A stretch of 64,000 nt of DNA from Streptococcus australis. GTDB taxonomy: Bacteria; Bacillota; Bacilli; Lactobacillales; Streptococcaceae. Numbering within the stretch: position 1 is the stretch's first letter; each line of letters opens with the position of its first letter. Positions 8,301 to 15,630 of this stretch are shown here, piece after piece. The DNA is taken from the NCBI RefSeq assembly GCF_015553625.1, contig NZ_JADNGY010000009.1, positions 20,921 to 84,920 of the forward strand. The letters are read 5' to 3'. Both the position numbers and the translations under genes were made by a program. The notes below the pieces were generated by a model. It saw only the letters and a list, made by a program, of their open reading frames with translations. It was not told where the DNA came from and did not search any database.

Positions 8301-9723
8301 AGTCCCAAGTATAGACTTGTTCAGGTGCAAACTGATCAAGAAGATTAAAAGGTGTACCGGATAGTTCTAGAATCTTGGTATAACCTTCTTTTACCAAAGA
8401 TTTCATGACAGTATCGCTAAGTTCAGTCTGTGTTCCCTCATGTGCTTCATCAATGATGATTAAATCCCAGTCTACATCCGAAAATAAAGGGAGATTGGCT
8501 TGAGCGCTATTATAACGTAAATACTGAATAGATGCGAAATAAATGAATGGATTATCACCAGATTTTAGGGTAGTTAATTTCTCTCCCTTATCAACCGATC
8601 CATACAAATACCCTGCTTCTGCCATTTCCATTTTTTTGTAGTCCTCAAACCATGAATCACGGACTACTGGTCTATGTGTCATGATTAGAACACGTTGAAA
8701 ACCTTCTTGCTTAATAAGCTCCAATGAGGTTAAGGTTTTACCAAAACGCATTTTGGCATTCCAAAGCATACGGTCTTTTTTCTTAAAAGTCTTTTGAGTT
8801 TGTTCCACGGCAGCATTTTGTTCAGGTCTAAGAATAATATCCGATTTATCTGCTATATATTCAGCCGGTACATCACTAATAAATGACCGTCCATCTTTGA
8901 CTGCCTTAATAGCCTTCTTAGCTGTCAATAAATCAGTCTTAAACCATTCATTACCTGCTAATTCTTCAGGGTGTTTAATTCCTGACCTCTTTAAAACTTC
9001 ATGGACGTCATGATCATGAAACCAAGTTTTTGTAGATTTTTTATAAGCCAGTTCAACCCACCCAAGTTCAAAATGAAGACCAGCGGTTGTCATATATTGC
9101 TTAATTCTTTTTGGTGCTATTTTACGTAAAAACTCACTATTTGCTGTCCAATCGGCTTCAATATCGTCTGAAGATATTGTTCCTTCACCGATCTTTTGAG
9201 CACCCTCATAAGCAGCAAGTTTTCCACTTTCGTTATTAACAGTCTGTACATAGATAAACTTACGTTCAGCTGTTGTATAACGCTCTTGAGCTTTAGGTTC
9301 TAAGAAATTATCATACAAAGAAACTTTAATTTGATCATTAACATACTTAGTCACGAACCAAACTAAAATCATATAAATCTGTTCCAATGATTTTAATGCA
9401 TTCTCTTGAGTTGCCTCTTTAGGATTAAGTTCATGAGCTGAATTATTTCCATACCGTTTAATCTCAAAAAAAGCATCCACGATTTCTTTATTTTTAATAT
9501 AAGATTTGATATTTTGTAACGTCACATGAAAAGTCGAATTTGATGGTAGTTTGATACGTTTACAATTAGCAAATAGGATTGCTGTATTTTCTGCAACTTT
9601 ACGAACTCTTATCAACACACCTTCATAATCTTTTTGTGAGTAGTTATTCTCAGCCTCATTAATAGTCGAAAAAAGTACTGCTGTTTCTGTGTTCAATTTT
9701 AAAAAATCAAAATTTGATGCCAT
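5335..9723 (-). CDS. Helicase-methylase fusion, Eco57I/type ISP-like restriction protein
   Basis: 1462 aa, about the size of single-chain type ISP enzymes. Order of parts: an N-terminal DUF4145-like helical domain (about 10-120); a segment at about 145-275 ('ERKFIYVQTV', then 'HEVLKRSGI' and 'NEWFK', E259) weakly like GIY-YIG/T5orf172 nucleases; an SF2 helicase with motif I FGKT (K329), motif II DEAH (425-428), motif III SGTP and a motif VI-like 'YLQAAFRAQTPF'; a linker with a Lys/Glu-rich helix; then an N6-adenine methylase-like region with degenerate motif I (D1018-INAKTGLYPL) and motif IV NPPY (1124-1127), plus a target-recognition-like tail. Its start is 6 bp after the 224-aa subunit. The likely role is ATP-dependent modification or restriction of foreign DNA. 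The nuclease assignment is uncertain. Confidence 0.8.
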   Translation of the reverse strand: MASNFDFLKLNTETAVLFSTINEAENNYSQKDYEGVLIRVRKVAENTAILFANCKRIKLPSNSTFHVTLQNIKSYIKNKEIVDAFFEIKRYGNNSAHELNPKEATQENALKSLEQIYMILVWFVTKYVNDQIKVSLYDNFLEPKAQERYTTAERKFIYVQTVNNESGKLAAYEGAQKIGEGTISSDDIEADWTANSEFLRKIAPKRIKQYMTTAGLHFELGWVELAYKKSTKTWFHDHDVHEVLKRSGIKHPEELAGNEWFKTDLLTAKKAIKAVKDGRSFISDVPAEYIADKSDIILRPEQNAAVEQTQKTFKKKDRMLWNAKMRFGKTLTSLELIKQEGFQRVLIMTHRPVVRDSWFEDYKKMEMAEAGYLYGSVDKGEKLTTLKSGDNPFIYFASIQYLRYNSAQANLPLFSDVDWDLIIIDEAHEGTQTELSDTVMKSLVKEGYTKILELSGTPFNLLDQFAPEQVYTWDYVMEQQAKLKWDLENPELPNPYEQLPEVQMYTFEMKYKEKFTDENKAFNFREFFRVDDKGELVYKADVRRFLDNITNPNSDTNYPFSTREYRDELRHTLWIMPGVREANAFEKLLKEHPVFGMDYNIVNVVRNDKSDNIIDASGDDLSKVRQAITDDPSQTKTITLTVRRLTTGVNVPEWTAVMFLSNTSSSTNYLQAAFRAQTPFSHEKIGMKKRCYIFDFAPDRALTVMAETAQINSGVGKKNTNQQKQAMANLLNFLPILGKSDNGMEPFNVDRMLTQIKKVYAEKAVRSGFEDDSLYNDNLLTLTADDAERFNKLNAIVGKTQKQKTPTKVTINDSGLTDEEYDQAEKAKKKKPHERSQEEKEAIEKLKEARKQQKTMISILRGVSIRIPMMIYGMDVDLSKDITIGDFIKEVDDESWKEFMPAGFTKDMFKDITKYYDAEVFIEAGRIIRQRAKSFDSLDFIERAEEIATLFGSFKNPDKETVLTPWRVVNMQIAKGIGGLNFYDDNFESMTDGATPNLHWVDTDVTDSVYHPETKIIDINAKTGLYPLHAAMSLYYQYVQNNDDNRFDADSVYRGILENNIYAIAKTPMAKTITERTLTGYKKYKTNVAYIENFSDTLKSSIEEGKKQVEEAFDKVKFDVVIGNPPYQESDNKSGNGSATPLYDKFIELSISIKPKYISLITPSVWFLGGKGLDNFRRKMLEDIHIKSFHNYVTPNDVFQNVSLRGGVNFFVWDANFNNTKYFIHTETIKNSKIVDSSDRPYRLLDLDLFISDSRAYTLLQNMLERNYISLDFEDKKLMLYGFVSERNPFGIATTMKDFGDENDDNDVKIYASKGRVGFLPRSTIKRNLELVDSYKVLTAFANNIGTDLPDDNLNTIVSEPKSACTETYLVIGGNLKLTRDTANNLSKYLKTKFVRMLIMLAKANQNGTRKTYRFVPLQSFTSDLDIDWSQSIAEINQQLYRKYELSEEEIIFIEENIKEME

Positions 9724-9729
9724 AATTAT

Positions 9730-10404
9730 TTAATCTCCCAATGTATATACTTTTTTAATAACTACTTTCTTCGTATTGGCAATGCTAAAGTCTTCATCGA
9801 ACTCTTCAAAGAGGCTTAATTGTCCCTCAACAACCCTATCCTCACCATCAATATTTTCACCAAAAAGTTCAGCAAAAGCAAATCGCTTTTCTTCAACAAG
9901 ACTAGGGTGTCCTTTTACTCGCATCCACTCACTAAACATAATAAGTTCATTTGAATCAGGGTGTCGCTTTGTCAAAGTATTTCCTCTTACAATATTCTTT
10001 TTGATTAGGTAATGAGCTGATTTATAGATATCAGTATTGCTACCCAATCTCTCACCAAAAGAGTCTTCATACCAATCTAGATAGCGCAAAAACATTCTTG
10101 ACCTAGCAACTTCAAGGTTATCTTCTAAAAATTCAATTCCGTAAATTGAAGCTATTGCAAAAAGAGATTTAGTTTTCCAATTTTTCTTGTCATAATTCCT
10201 AGTAACAGCAGAGAGTTTTCTTTCAAGTATGGCCTCTAAAAAATTCCCATCTCCTGCTGATGGTTCCAAAAAAGTCGCATAAATATCTTCTGTTTTTTCC
10301 CTTACCCCAGGAGTATCTAGCATCTTTTGTACCATCCACGATGGTGTAAAAACTTCACCATGTTTTTGAACACGATGTTTAGACTTTATAAGTTCTTCAG
10401 TCAT
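9730..10404 (-). CDS. DNA methyltransferase-like subunit (motif I present, NPPY absent)
   Basis: 224 aa from the ATG at 10404, chosen over a longer upstream frame because it has the SD GGAGG at about 8 nt and follows the promoter. 'QKHGEVFTPSWMV' (about 12-24) is the typical motif X region of N6-adenine methylases. 'FLEPSAGDGNFL' is motif I (SAM binding), and 'IYGIEFLEDNLEVARSRM' matches the motif II/III region. No (D/N)PPY follows. The protein instead ends in an acidic segment and 'KKVVIKKVYTLGD'. Similar short proteins are annotated as restriction endonuclease subunit M. It is the first gene of the island, and the NPPY occurs in the next gene, so the two may share or divide methylase function. 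Confidence 0.75.
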   Translation of the reverse strand: MTEELIKSKHRVQKHGEVFTPSWMVQKMLDTPGVREKTEDIYATFLEPSAGDGNFLEAILERKLSAVTRNYDKKNWKTKSLFAIASIYGIEFLEDNLEVARSRMFLRYLDWYEDSFGERLGSNTDIYKSAHYLIKKNIVRGNTLTKRHPDSNELIMFSEWMRVKGHPSLVEEKRFAFAELFGENIDGEDRVVEGQLSLFEEFDEDFSIANTKKVVIKKVYTLGD

Positions 10405-10423
10405 AATTCCCTCCGTGATATCT

Positions 10424-10450
10424 CCTATTATTATAGCATGTTTGGGAAAG
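10424..10450 (-). promoter_or_regulatory. Extended -10 promoter of the defence island
   Basis: Upstream of the methyltransferase-like gene the minus strand has TGCTATAAT, an extended -10. A weak -35-like TTAATT lies 16 bp further up. No other promoter is evident across the four genes, which are spaced 2-33 bp apart. Confidence 0.55.
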
Positions 10451-10488
10451 AAATTAACGCTTTCAAAGCATTTTGTTTGGATTTGGCG

Positions 10489-10520
10489 CAAAAAACGAAC
10501 CTGGTCTGGTCCGTTTTTTC
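10489..10520 (-). terminator. Terminator after the TIGR02328 gene
   Basis: The imperfect stem GGACC...GGTTC is flanked by A6 and T6 runs and begins at the stop codon of the TIGR02328 gene. It marks the right edge of the defence island. Confidence 0.55.
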
Positions 10521-10886
10521 TTAGTCTAATTGAATCCCTTTTTCTGCTAGATTGTCCAGGCATTCTTTAAGATAGGTGTTCTGATGTTCAGGATAGATAG
10601 GGGTGCTCAAGCCTTCTTCTTCCAGCTCTGGGTAGGCTGGGCAGGTCTTGCCTCGGTAGGTCGGCTCCCACCACTCTGGACTTACCTTGTAACCACGAGC
10701 CGTCATCTCCTCCATGATCAGGCGGTGATAGGCATAGAGGCGATAGGGCGAGTAGTCAAAGACATAGTTGACCGTCGCGTGCTTCTTGCCCCAGCCATTG
10801 CCTCGAAGGGCGCAGCATTCCCGGTGTTGGCCCAGGAGCTGGGGACGAGGGAGTTTGGGAATCAAGTCTTGGTGCCAGAGTCTCAT
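10521..10886 (-). CDS. TIGR02328 family protein (pyrimidine-dimer glycosylase-like)
   Basis: 121 aa. The opening 'MRLWHQDLIPKLPRPQLLGQHRE' with the following 'CCALRGNGWGKKHATVNYVF' is the hallmark of TIGR02328 proteins, related to the Pyr_excise (T4 endonuclease V-like) group that begins with a catalytic N-terminal region and an R-x-L-G-Q-H-R-E motif. DNA repair activity is inferred from that relationship. The length is close to the family norm. The ATG directly follows the stop of the DUF1722 gene, whose end contains its SD (GGAGG), so the two are translationally coupled. Confidence 0.75.
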   Translation of the reverse strand: MRLWHQDLIPKLPRPQLLGQHRECCALRGNGWGKKHATVNYVFDYSPYRLYAYHRLIMEEMTARGYKVSPEWWEPTYRGKTCPAYPELEEEGLSTPIYPEHQNTYLKECLDNLAEKGIQLD

Positions 10887-11264
10887 CTATTGACCTCCTA
10901 GTAGCGTCGAGTCTTGTAAGTAGCGATTAGGGTAGCGCTCAAGGAGAGTTTGAATCCCCTTGATAAGATCCACTTGCTGGGCCTGGCCATGCTGGTACTT
11001 CTCAAGTAGCAACATGAAGCCCGCCTTTTCGTTTGCAGTCGCCTGCTTTTTGAAATAGCCCCAGATATGCTGGAAGGCATTGGAGACCTGGCCACGATTT
11101 TCCGGCAAGGCCAGCGCTTGCTGAATCAGGTCCTCGACGTGACTGACCTCAACCTGGTCTTGCTTGAGGTATTCCCGGATCTCCTTGTAAATGTTGCTGG
11201 AATGACTCAGCACCAGGTATTTATTTTTCGCCCATAGGACTTGGCAGTGATGTTTTTGATCCAC
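10887..11264 (-). CDS. DUF1722 (YbgA) family protein
   Basis: 125 aa starting at GTG (11262-11264) with the SD AAAGGAG at good distance. It has the conserved YbgA/DUF1722 features: 'YLVLSHSSNIYKEI' near the N-terminus, 'NAFQHIWGYFKKQAT' in the middle (the N-x-x-Q-H-x-x-G-Y-x-K-K motif), and 'LLERYPNRYLQDSTLL' at the end. The molecular function of the domain is unknown to me. In other bacteria it is often linked to photolyase or DUF523 genes, which fits its pairing here with a repair-like gene. The minus-strand promoter has TGGTATAAT at about 11303-11311. Confidence 0.75.
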   Translation of the reverse strand: MDQKHHCQVLWAKNKYLVLSHSSNIYKEIREYLKQDQVEVSHVEDLIQQALALPENRGQVSNAFQHIWGYFKKQATANEKAGFMLLLEKYQHGQAQQVDLIKGIQTLLERYPNRYLQDSTLLGGQ

Positions 11265-11299
11265 TCGTGTCTCCTTTTGATCTTCTCTATCAATAGTCC

Positions 11300-11332
11300 T
11301 CCCATTATACCATGGAAATGAGTGAAGTCATA
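11300..11332 (-). promoter_or_regulatory. Promoter of the DUF1722-TIGR02328 pair
   Basis: The minus strand carries an extended -10 TGGTATAAT and, 16 bp upstream, ATGACT as a weak -35. An imperfect terminator-like hairpin flanked by A and T runs (11332-11362) lies just upstream and may insulate it. Confidence 0.5.
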
Positions 11333-11500
11333 AAAAAAGCGGACCTATTCGGCCCGTTTTTTCTTTCCGCTTTATCTATCAAAGGGAGGCTTTAACTGTT
11401 CTAGACTGAGATTAGAAAATAAAGAGCGAAGGAGCTCAAATCGAATTGAACACGGGCTGCGGATTGTGTCAAAAGCGCAAAATACATTAGTACTATATCC

Positions 11501-11619
11501 AAGACAGAGTAGCTGATTGAATTCTTCTCTCGCCTTTTAGCTTGAAAGAATCCTAATCAGCCTTGTGGGGGCAGGACAACGAAGCAATCCCATACAACAG
11601 TGCTTCTGTCCTGCTCCCT
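11501..11619 (+). repeat. Diverged relative of the three-hairpin repeat
   Basis: It aligns with the repeat copies from 'AAGAC-GCAGTGG' (here AAGACAGAGTAG) to the end. Hairpin 2 is GCTGATT (11512-11518) with AATCAGC (11555-11561) and an inner ATTCTT/AAGAAT helix. Hairpin 3 is GGGGGCAGGAC (11567-11577) with GTCCTGCTCCC (11608-11618). Most sequence has changed but both stems remain paired. Hairpin 1 is missing. The rest of the 11265-11770 gap holds a second repeat fragment and nothing else I can identify. Confidence 0.6.
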
Positions 11620-11654
11620 ATTTTGACTTTATCCGCAGGCGCCCTTTGTATCTT

Positions 11655-11718
11655 GATTTAGTCATGGAACTTCTTCGAAGTTCGCTGACGTCCGATCTCA
11701 CCTAAGGAAAGTTTCAAA
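11655..11718 (-). repeat. MITE-like element, partial copy B
   Basis: The reverse complement matches copy A (from about 873 to 932): AAACTTTCCTTAGGTGAG, then CGGACGTCAGCGAA, then GAAGTTCCATGACT. The central and right parts of the element are absent. It lies 20 bp from the exporter terminator. Confidence 0.6.
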
Positions 11719-11736
11719 GACAACATTATCCATAAG

Positions 11737-11770
11737 TAAAAAGTCTGAGAAAAGCTCAGACTTTTTTGTA
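11737..11770 (-). terminator. Terminator of the ABC exporter operon
   Basis: AAGTCTGAG, a 5-nt loop, then CTCAGACTT, flanked by A5 and T6. It can work in both directions and abuts the exporter stop codon. Confidence 0.8.
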
Positions 11771-13639
11771 TTAATCAATTTCAAGGCCACCGGTGTAGAG
11801 GCGGTAATAAGTCCCACGTTCTGCCATCAAGGAAGCGTGGTTGCCTCGCTCGATGATGCGTCCCTTGTCCATGACCATGATCACATCCGAGTTGACGATG
11901 GTTGAGAGACGGTGGGCGATGACAAAGACAGTCCGTCCTGCCATCAGGCGATCCATCCCCTCTTGGACCATCTTCTCTGTCCGTGAGTCGATTGAGGAAG
12001 TTGCTTCATCAAGGATTAAGACTGGCGCATTAGCCAAGGCTGCACGCGCAATAGCGATCAGCTGACGTTGACCGTTAGAGAGACCAGCTCCATCATCGTT
12101 CAAGACGGTATCGTATCCTTGGTCCAAATGTTTGACGAAGGAATCCACATTGGCAATGCGGGCTGCTTCCAGGATCTCCTCCCGGGTCGCATCTGATCGA
12201 CCATAGGCGATATTTTCTGCGATAGTTCCAGTAAAGAGGTGGGTATCCTGCAAGACAATCCCTAGCGAACGACGGAGCGAATCTTTCTCGATCAGCTTCA
12301 CATCGATCCCATCATAGGTGATAGATCCTGATTGGATATCGTAGAAACGATTGATCAAGTTGGTAATGGTAGTCTTCCCTGCTCCTGTCGCGCCGACAAA
12401 GGCCACCTTTTGCCCCTTGTCCGCGTAGAGGTTAATATCGTAGAGGATTTGGTTCTTATCATTGTAGGAGAAGTCTACATTTGTAAAGACGACATTTCCG
12501 ACCAGTTTGACCAGTTCGTAGTCGCCGTTTTCCCGAGGGTGTTTCCAAGCCCAGAGATTGGTCTTCTTATCAGTGATGACCATGCGACCATCGACCTCTT
12601 CATAGTTGACCAAGGTGACTTTCCCTTCATCCACTTCGACTTCTTCATCCAAGAGATCAAAGATCCGATCTCCCCCAGCAAGAGCCATGAGGACAAAGTT
12701 CAACTGTTGCGATACTTGGGTGATTGGTCCGTTGAAGGAACGGTTGAGCTGGAGGAAGGCCATGAGCCCACCAATGGTGAGGCCACTGATACCATTCAAG
12801 GCGAAGATCCCTCCGACCAATGAAGTCAAGACGAAGGAGACATTTCCCAGGTTCCCCAAGACAGGCATCAAGACATTGGCATAGCGGTTGGCTTGATAAG
12901 ATGATTCAAAGAGTTGGTCATTGATCCGCTCAAAGGCTTCGATGCTTTCCTCTTCGTGGACAAAGGCTTTGACTACCTTTTGACCTGACATCATCTCTTC
13001 GATAAAGCCATTTTCAATCCCTAAGTTCTTTTGTTGGTCAGCGAAATAGCGACCAGACTTTCCAGAGATCTCCTTGATGACATAGGCCATGACTCCGACC
13101 ATCGAAAGAACGAGAAGGAAAAGGAGAGGGCTGATCATGATCATGCTGACGGCTACACCGATGATGGTGATGGCAGACTGCAGGAGCTGCGGGATGGACT
13201 GCTCGATTGCTTGGCGAAGAGCGTCAATATCATTGGTATAGATCGACATGATATCCCCGTGCTGGTGGGTATCAAAGTACTTGACAGGGAGCTTCTGCAT
13301 ACGAGCAAAGAGCTGATTCCGTAGAGAGCGCAGGACATCCTGAGACACTGTCGCCATAATGAGGGAGAAGCCATAGTTGGCCAAAACTCCCACCACTCCA
13401 ATCACAGCCAGTGTTGATAAGAAAGTTAAGAGGGGTCCAAAATCCTTGCTTCCTGAATCCAACATGGGTTGGATGTATTGGTCTACCAAGGCTCGGATAG
13501 AGGACGTAATATAGACCGTAGAGAGGGAGGCTGTCACGATGAGGGCAGCTGCTAGGAGAAGAACAAACTTATATTGCTTCCACATATAGTCTAGCAAGCG
13601 TACCAGAGAGCCCCAGCTAGCTTTTTTCTTATTCTTCAT
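11771..13639 (-). CDS. Heterodimeric multidrug ABC exporter, canonical-site half (LmrD/BmrD-like)
   Basis: 622 aa from the ATG at 13639, which has the SD AGGAGG; a longer upstream frame lacks one. An N-terminal six-TM exporter domain (about 20-310) is fused to a nucleotide-binding domain: Walker A GATGAGKTT (K422), signature LSNGQ (about 521, third residue changed from Gly), Walker B LILDEATSS with catalytic E545, and an intact H-loop (IAHRLS). A family-typical insertion of about 50 residues precedes the NBD. The start overlaps the end of the partner gene by 11 bp. With the partner it should form an exporter with one degenerate and one active ATP site. Drug export is inferred from the family. 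Confidence 0.85.
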   Translation of the reverse strand: MKNKKKASWGSLVRLLDYMWKQYKFVLLLAAALIVTASLSTVYITSSIRALVDQYIQPMLDSGSKDFGPLLTFLSTLAVIGVVGVLANYGFSLIMATVSQDVLRSLRNQLFARMQKLPVKYFDTHQHGDIMSIYTNDIDALRQAIEQSIPQLLQSAITIIGVAVSMIMISPLLFLLVLSMVGVMAYVIKEISGKSGRYFADQQKNLGIENGFIEEMMSGQKVVKAFVHEEESIEAFERINDQLFESSYQANRYANVLMPVLGNLGNVSFVLTSLVGGIFALNGISGLTIGGLMAFLQLNRSFNGPITQVSQQLNFVLMALAGGDRIFDLLDEEVEVDEGKVTLVNYEEVDGRMVITDKKTNLWAWKHPRENGDYELVKLVGNVVFTNVDFSYNDKNQILYDINLYADKGQKVAFVGATGAGKTTITNLINRFYDIQSGSITYDGIDVKLIEKDSLRRSLGIVLQDTHLFTGTIAENIAYGRSDATREEILEAARIANVDSFVKHLDQGYDTVLNDDGAGLSNGQRQLIAIARAALANAPVLILDEATSSIDSRTEKMVQEGMDRLMAGRTVFVIAHRLSTIVNSDVIMVMDKGRIIERGNHASLMAERGTYYRLYTGGLEID

Positions 13640-15377
13640 CTGCTTGTCCTCCTTTCCCTTGGGTTTGCATGTCATAGACTTCACGGTAGATGGCATTGCT
13701 CTCGATCAGTTCTTGGTGACTACCAATCGCATCGATCTTCCCATCATTCATGACCACGATTCGATCTGCATCTTGGATAGAAGATATCCGTTGGCCAATG
13801 ATGATTTTGGTGGTGTCCTTGAGACTAGTCGCTAGACCTTGACGGATCAGACTATCCGTTTTGGTATCGACAGCTGAGGTCGAATCATCCAAGATCAAGA
13901 TTTTTGGATTCATCAAGAGAGCGCGGGCGATACAGAGGCGTTGGCGCTGACCACCTGAGACATTGGCACCACCACGTTCAATCATGGTATCATAGCCATC
14001 CTTAAAGTTCTGGATAAATTCATCCGCTTGAGCGATCTTACAAGCTTCTATGATTTCTTCATCCGTCGCGTTCTTATTCCCCCAGCGCATGTTTTCCTTG
14101 ATGGTACCAGAGAAAAGGACATTGGTCTGAAGCACCATGGCAACTTGCTTGCGCAAATGGTCTAGATCATAGTTTCGCACATCCTGACCAGCGACCTTGA
14201 CGCTACCAGACTCCACATCATAGAGACGAGGGATGAGCTGGACCAGGCTAGACTTACCAGAACCAGTCCCTCCAAGGATTCCGATCACTTCTCCCGAGCG
14301 AATGCTGAGGTTGATATCGGACAAGACATGGGCCTTGTCGCCATTTTCGTCCGTGTAGGCGAAGTCTACATGGTCGAAGGTAATGGATCCATCTGCTACT
14401 TCTGTCAGACCATTCTCCGGAGAGACGATGGTTGACTCTGTTCCAAGGACTTCATTGATCCGCTCTACAGATGCCATAGAGATCGAGAGCATCACGAAGA
14501 TCATCATAAACATCATGAGGGACATAAGGATGGTCATGACATAGGCAAACATAGAAGTCAGCTCACCAGTGGTAAAGCTTCCACCCACGATGAGATGTGC
14601 CCCAATCCAAGAAATCAAGATAAAGGAAGCATACAAGGAGAGCATCATGGCTGGACTACTCAAAATCACGATGCGAATAGCCTTCATGAACATGTTGTAG
14701 ATCAAGCGAGAAGCTTTCTTAAACTTGACCGTCTCTTCTTCTTCCTTGACATAGGACTTGACCACGCGCATGTTGGTGATGTTTTCCTGAATGCTATTGT
14801 TCAAGTTATCATAGGCATCAAAGACCTTGGTAAAGAGTGGATAGACGATCTTAGTGATCACACCCAAGACCAGACCCAAGAAGATAGTAATCCCTATAAA
14901 GATACTAGCCATTTGCGGATTGATCAAGTAGCTGGCAACAATGGCAAAGATCAGATTGAGAGGTGCCCGCACACAGATCCGGATCACCATCTGATAGGAG
15001 TTCTGCACATTGGTCACATCCGTCATCATCCGGGTTACCAGACCACCTGAAGAGAAACTATCGATGTTTTCGAAGGAGAAGGTTTGGATTTTCTTGAAGA
15101 TTGCCTTCCGTAGATTCTTGGCAAAACCTGCTGATGCAAAAGCCCCGTAGCGAGCCGACTGCATCCCACAGAAAAGAGAGAGAAAGGCAAAGACCAACAT
15201 GAGGAGACCATAGGTAAGAACAGTGGTCATATCCCCCTTCTGAACCCCCTTGTCCAGAAGCGTCGCCATAATGAATGGAATAGAAATCTCAAACATGACC
15301 TCAAAGACCATATAGAGTGAGGCTAAAATTGAGGGTTTCTTGTATTCCTTGATTTCAGCAATCAATGACTGAAGCAT
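13629..15377 (-). CDS. Heterodimeric multidrug ABC exporter, degenerate-site half (LmrC/BmrC-like)
   Basis: 582 aa: a six-TM domain (about 15-300) and an NBD with Walker A GGTGSGKSS (K375), signature VSGGQRQR and Walker B ILILDDSTS. D498 stands where the catalytic Glu should be, and the H-loop His is replaced by Gln (IIGQRIS). These are the known hallmarks of the non-hydrolytic half of heterodimeric exporters such as BmrCD, LmrCD and EfrAB. The partner gene carries the matching altered signature. The ATG has the strong SD AGGAGG. Upstream is a 165-nt leader with a hairpin and a short ORF, suggesting induced expression as in the B. subtilis bmrB-bmrCD system. Confidence 0.85.
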   Translation of the reverse strand: MLQSLIAEIKEYKKPSILASLYMVFEVMFEISIPFIMATLLDKGVQKGDMTTVLTYGLLMLVFAFLSLFCGMQSARYGAFASAGFAKNLRKAIFKKIQTFSFENIDSFSSGGLVTRMMTDVTNVQNSYQMVIRICVRAPLNLIFAIVASYLINPQMASIFIGITIFLGLVLGVITKIVYPLFTKVFDAYDNLNNSIQENITNMRVVKSYVKEEEETVKFKKASRLIYNMFMKAIRIVILSSPAMMLSLYASFILISWIGAHLIVGGSFTTGELTSMFAYVMTILMSLMMFMMIFVMLSISMASVERINEVLGTESTIVSPENGLTEVADGSITFDHVDFAYTDENGDKAHVLSDINLSIRSGEVIGILGGTGSGKSSLVQLIPRLYDVESGSVKVAGQDVRNYDLDHLRKQVAMVLQTNVLFSGTIKENMRWGNKNATDEEIIEACKIAQADEFIQNFKDGYDTMIERGGANVSGGQRQRLCIARALLMNPKILILDDSTSAVDTKTDSLIRQGLATSLKDTTKIIIGQRISSIQDADRIVVMNDGKIDAIGSHQELIESNAIYREVYDMQTQGKGGQADEE

Positions 15378-15413
15378 AGATACCTCCTAAAATACTAGTT
15401 AGTAAAGTTTTCT

Positions 15414-15542
15414 TTAGCAAGACGTCCATTTCCGAACAAAGAAACAGTTCCTCGGTCTGAAAGGATTGCACCTACAAAAGAAAGCTATAGAAAGAGAAAG
15501 CGCCCTGACAGCGTTACTGTAGGGACGACTTTCATTATTCAT
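15414..15542 (-). CDS. Candidate 42-aa leader peptide of the ABC exporter operon
   Basis: A short ORF starts with ATG at 15542, only 7 bp after the -10 box, and ends with TAA at 15414, 36 bp before the exporter start. The product begins MNNESRPYSNAVRALSLSI and continues rich in Phe, Cys and Arg (FFCRCNPFRPRNCFF). Its first third overlaps a strong hairpin (15498-15535), so translation would change leader folding. This is the layout of ribosome-mediated attenuation, known for bmrB upstream of bmrCD in B. subtilis. It has no SD, so it would start as a leaderless message. The assignment is an inference from layout; chance openness of 42 codons is possible. Confidence 0.4.
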   Translation of the reverse strand: MNNESRPYSNAVRALSLSIAFFCRCNPFRPRNCFFVRKWTSC

Positions 15543-15578
15543 AACAGTTATTATAGCTTAACGATGGATAAAAATCAA
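15498..15578 (-). promoter_or_regulatory. Promoter and structured leader of the ABC exporter operon
   Basis: On the minus strand, -35 TTGATT (15573-15578) and -10 TATAAT (15550-15555) are 17 bp apart. Transcription from about 15543 gives a leader of roughly 165 nt. It contains an imperfect hairpin: GAAAG...CCCT-CAG, loop, CTG-AGGG...CTTTC (15498-15535), followed by a pyrimidine-rich tract. I see no second clean terminator, so the mechanism is open. Confidence 0.6.
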
Positions 15579-15630
15579 ACTTTTAGTCAGTCCTTACCAA
15601 ATAGACTTACACTCTTCTGGAGACAAGTTC

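Noticed and set aside
10405..10563. Longer N-terminal extension of the 224-aa methyltransferase-like protein
   Set aside because: The extension spans the promoter and has no SD, while the ATG at 10404 has one at the right distance and begins family-like sequence.
12332..12823. 163-codon plus-strand ORF opposite the ABC exporter
   Set aside because: It mirrors conserved NBD codons on the other strand; composition and lack of a start signal mark it as a shadow.
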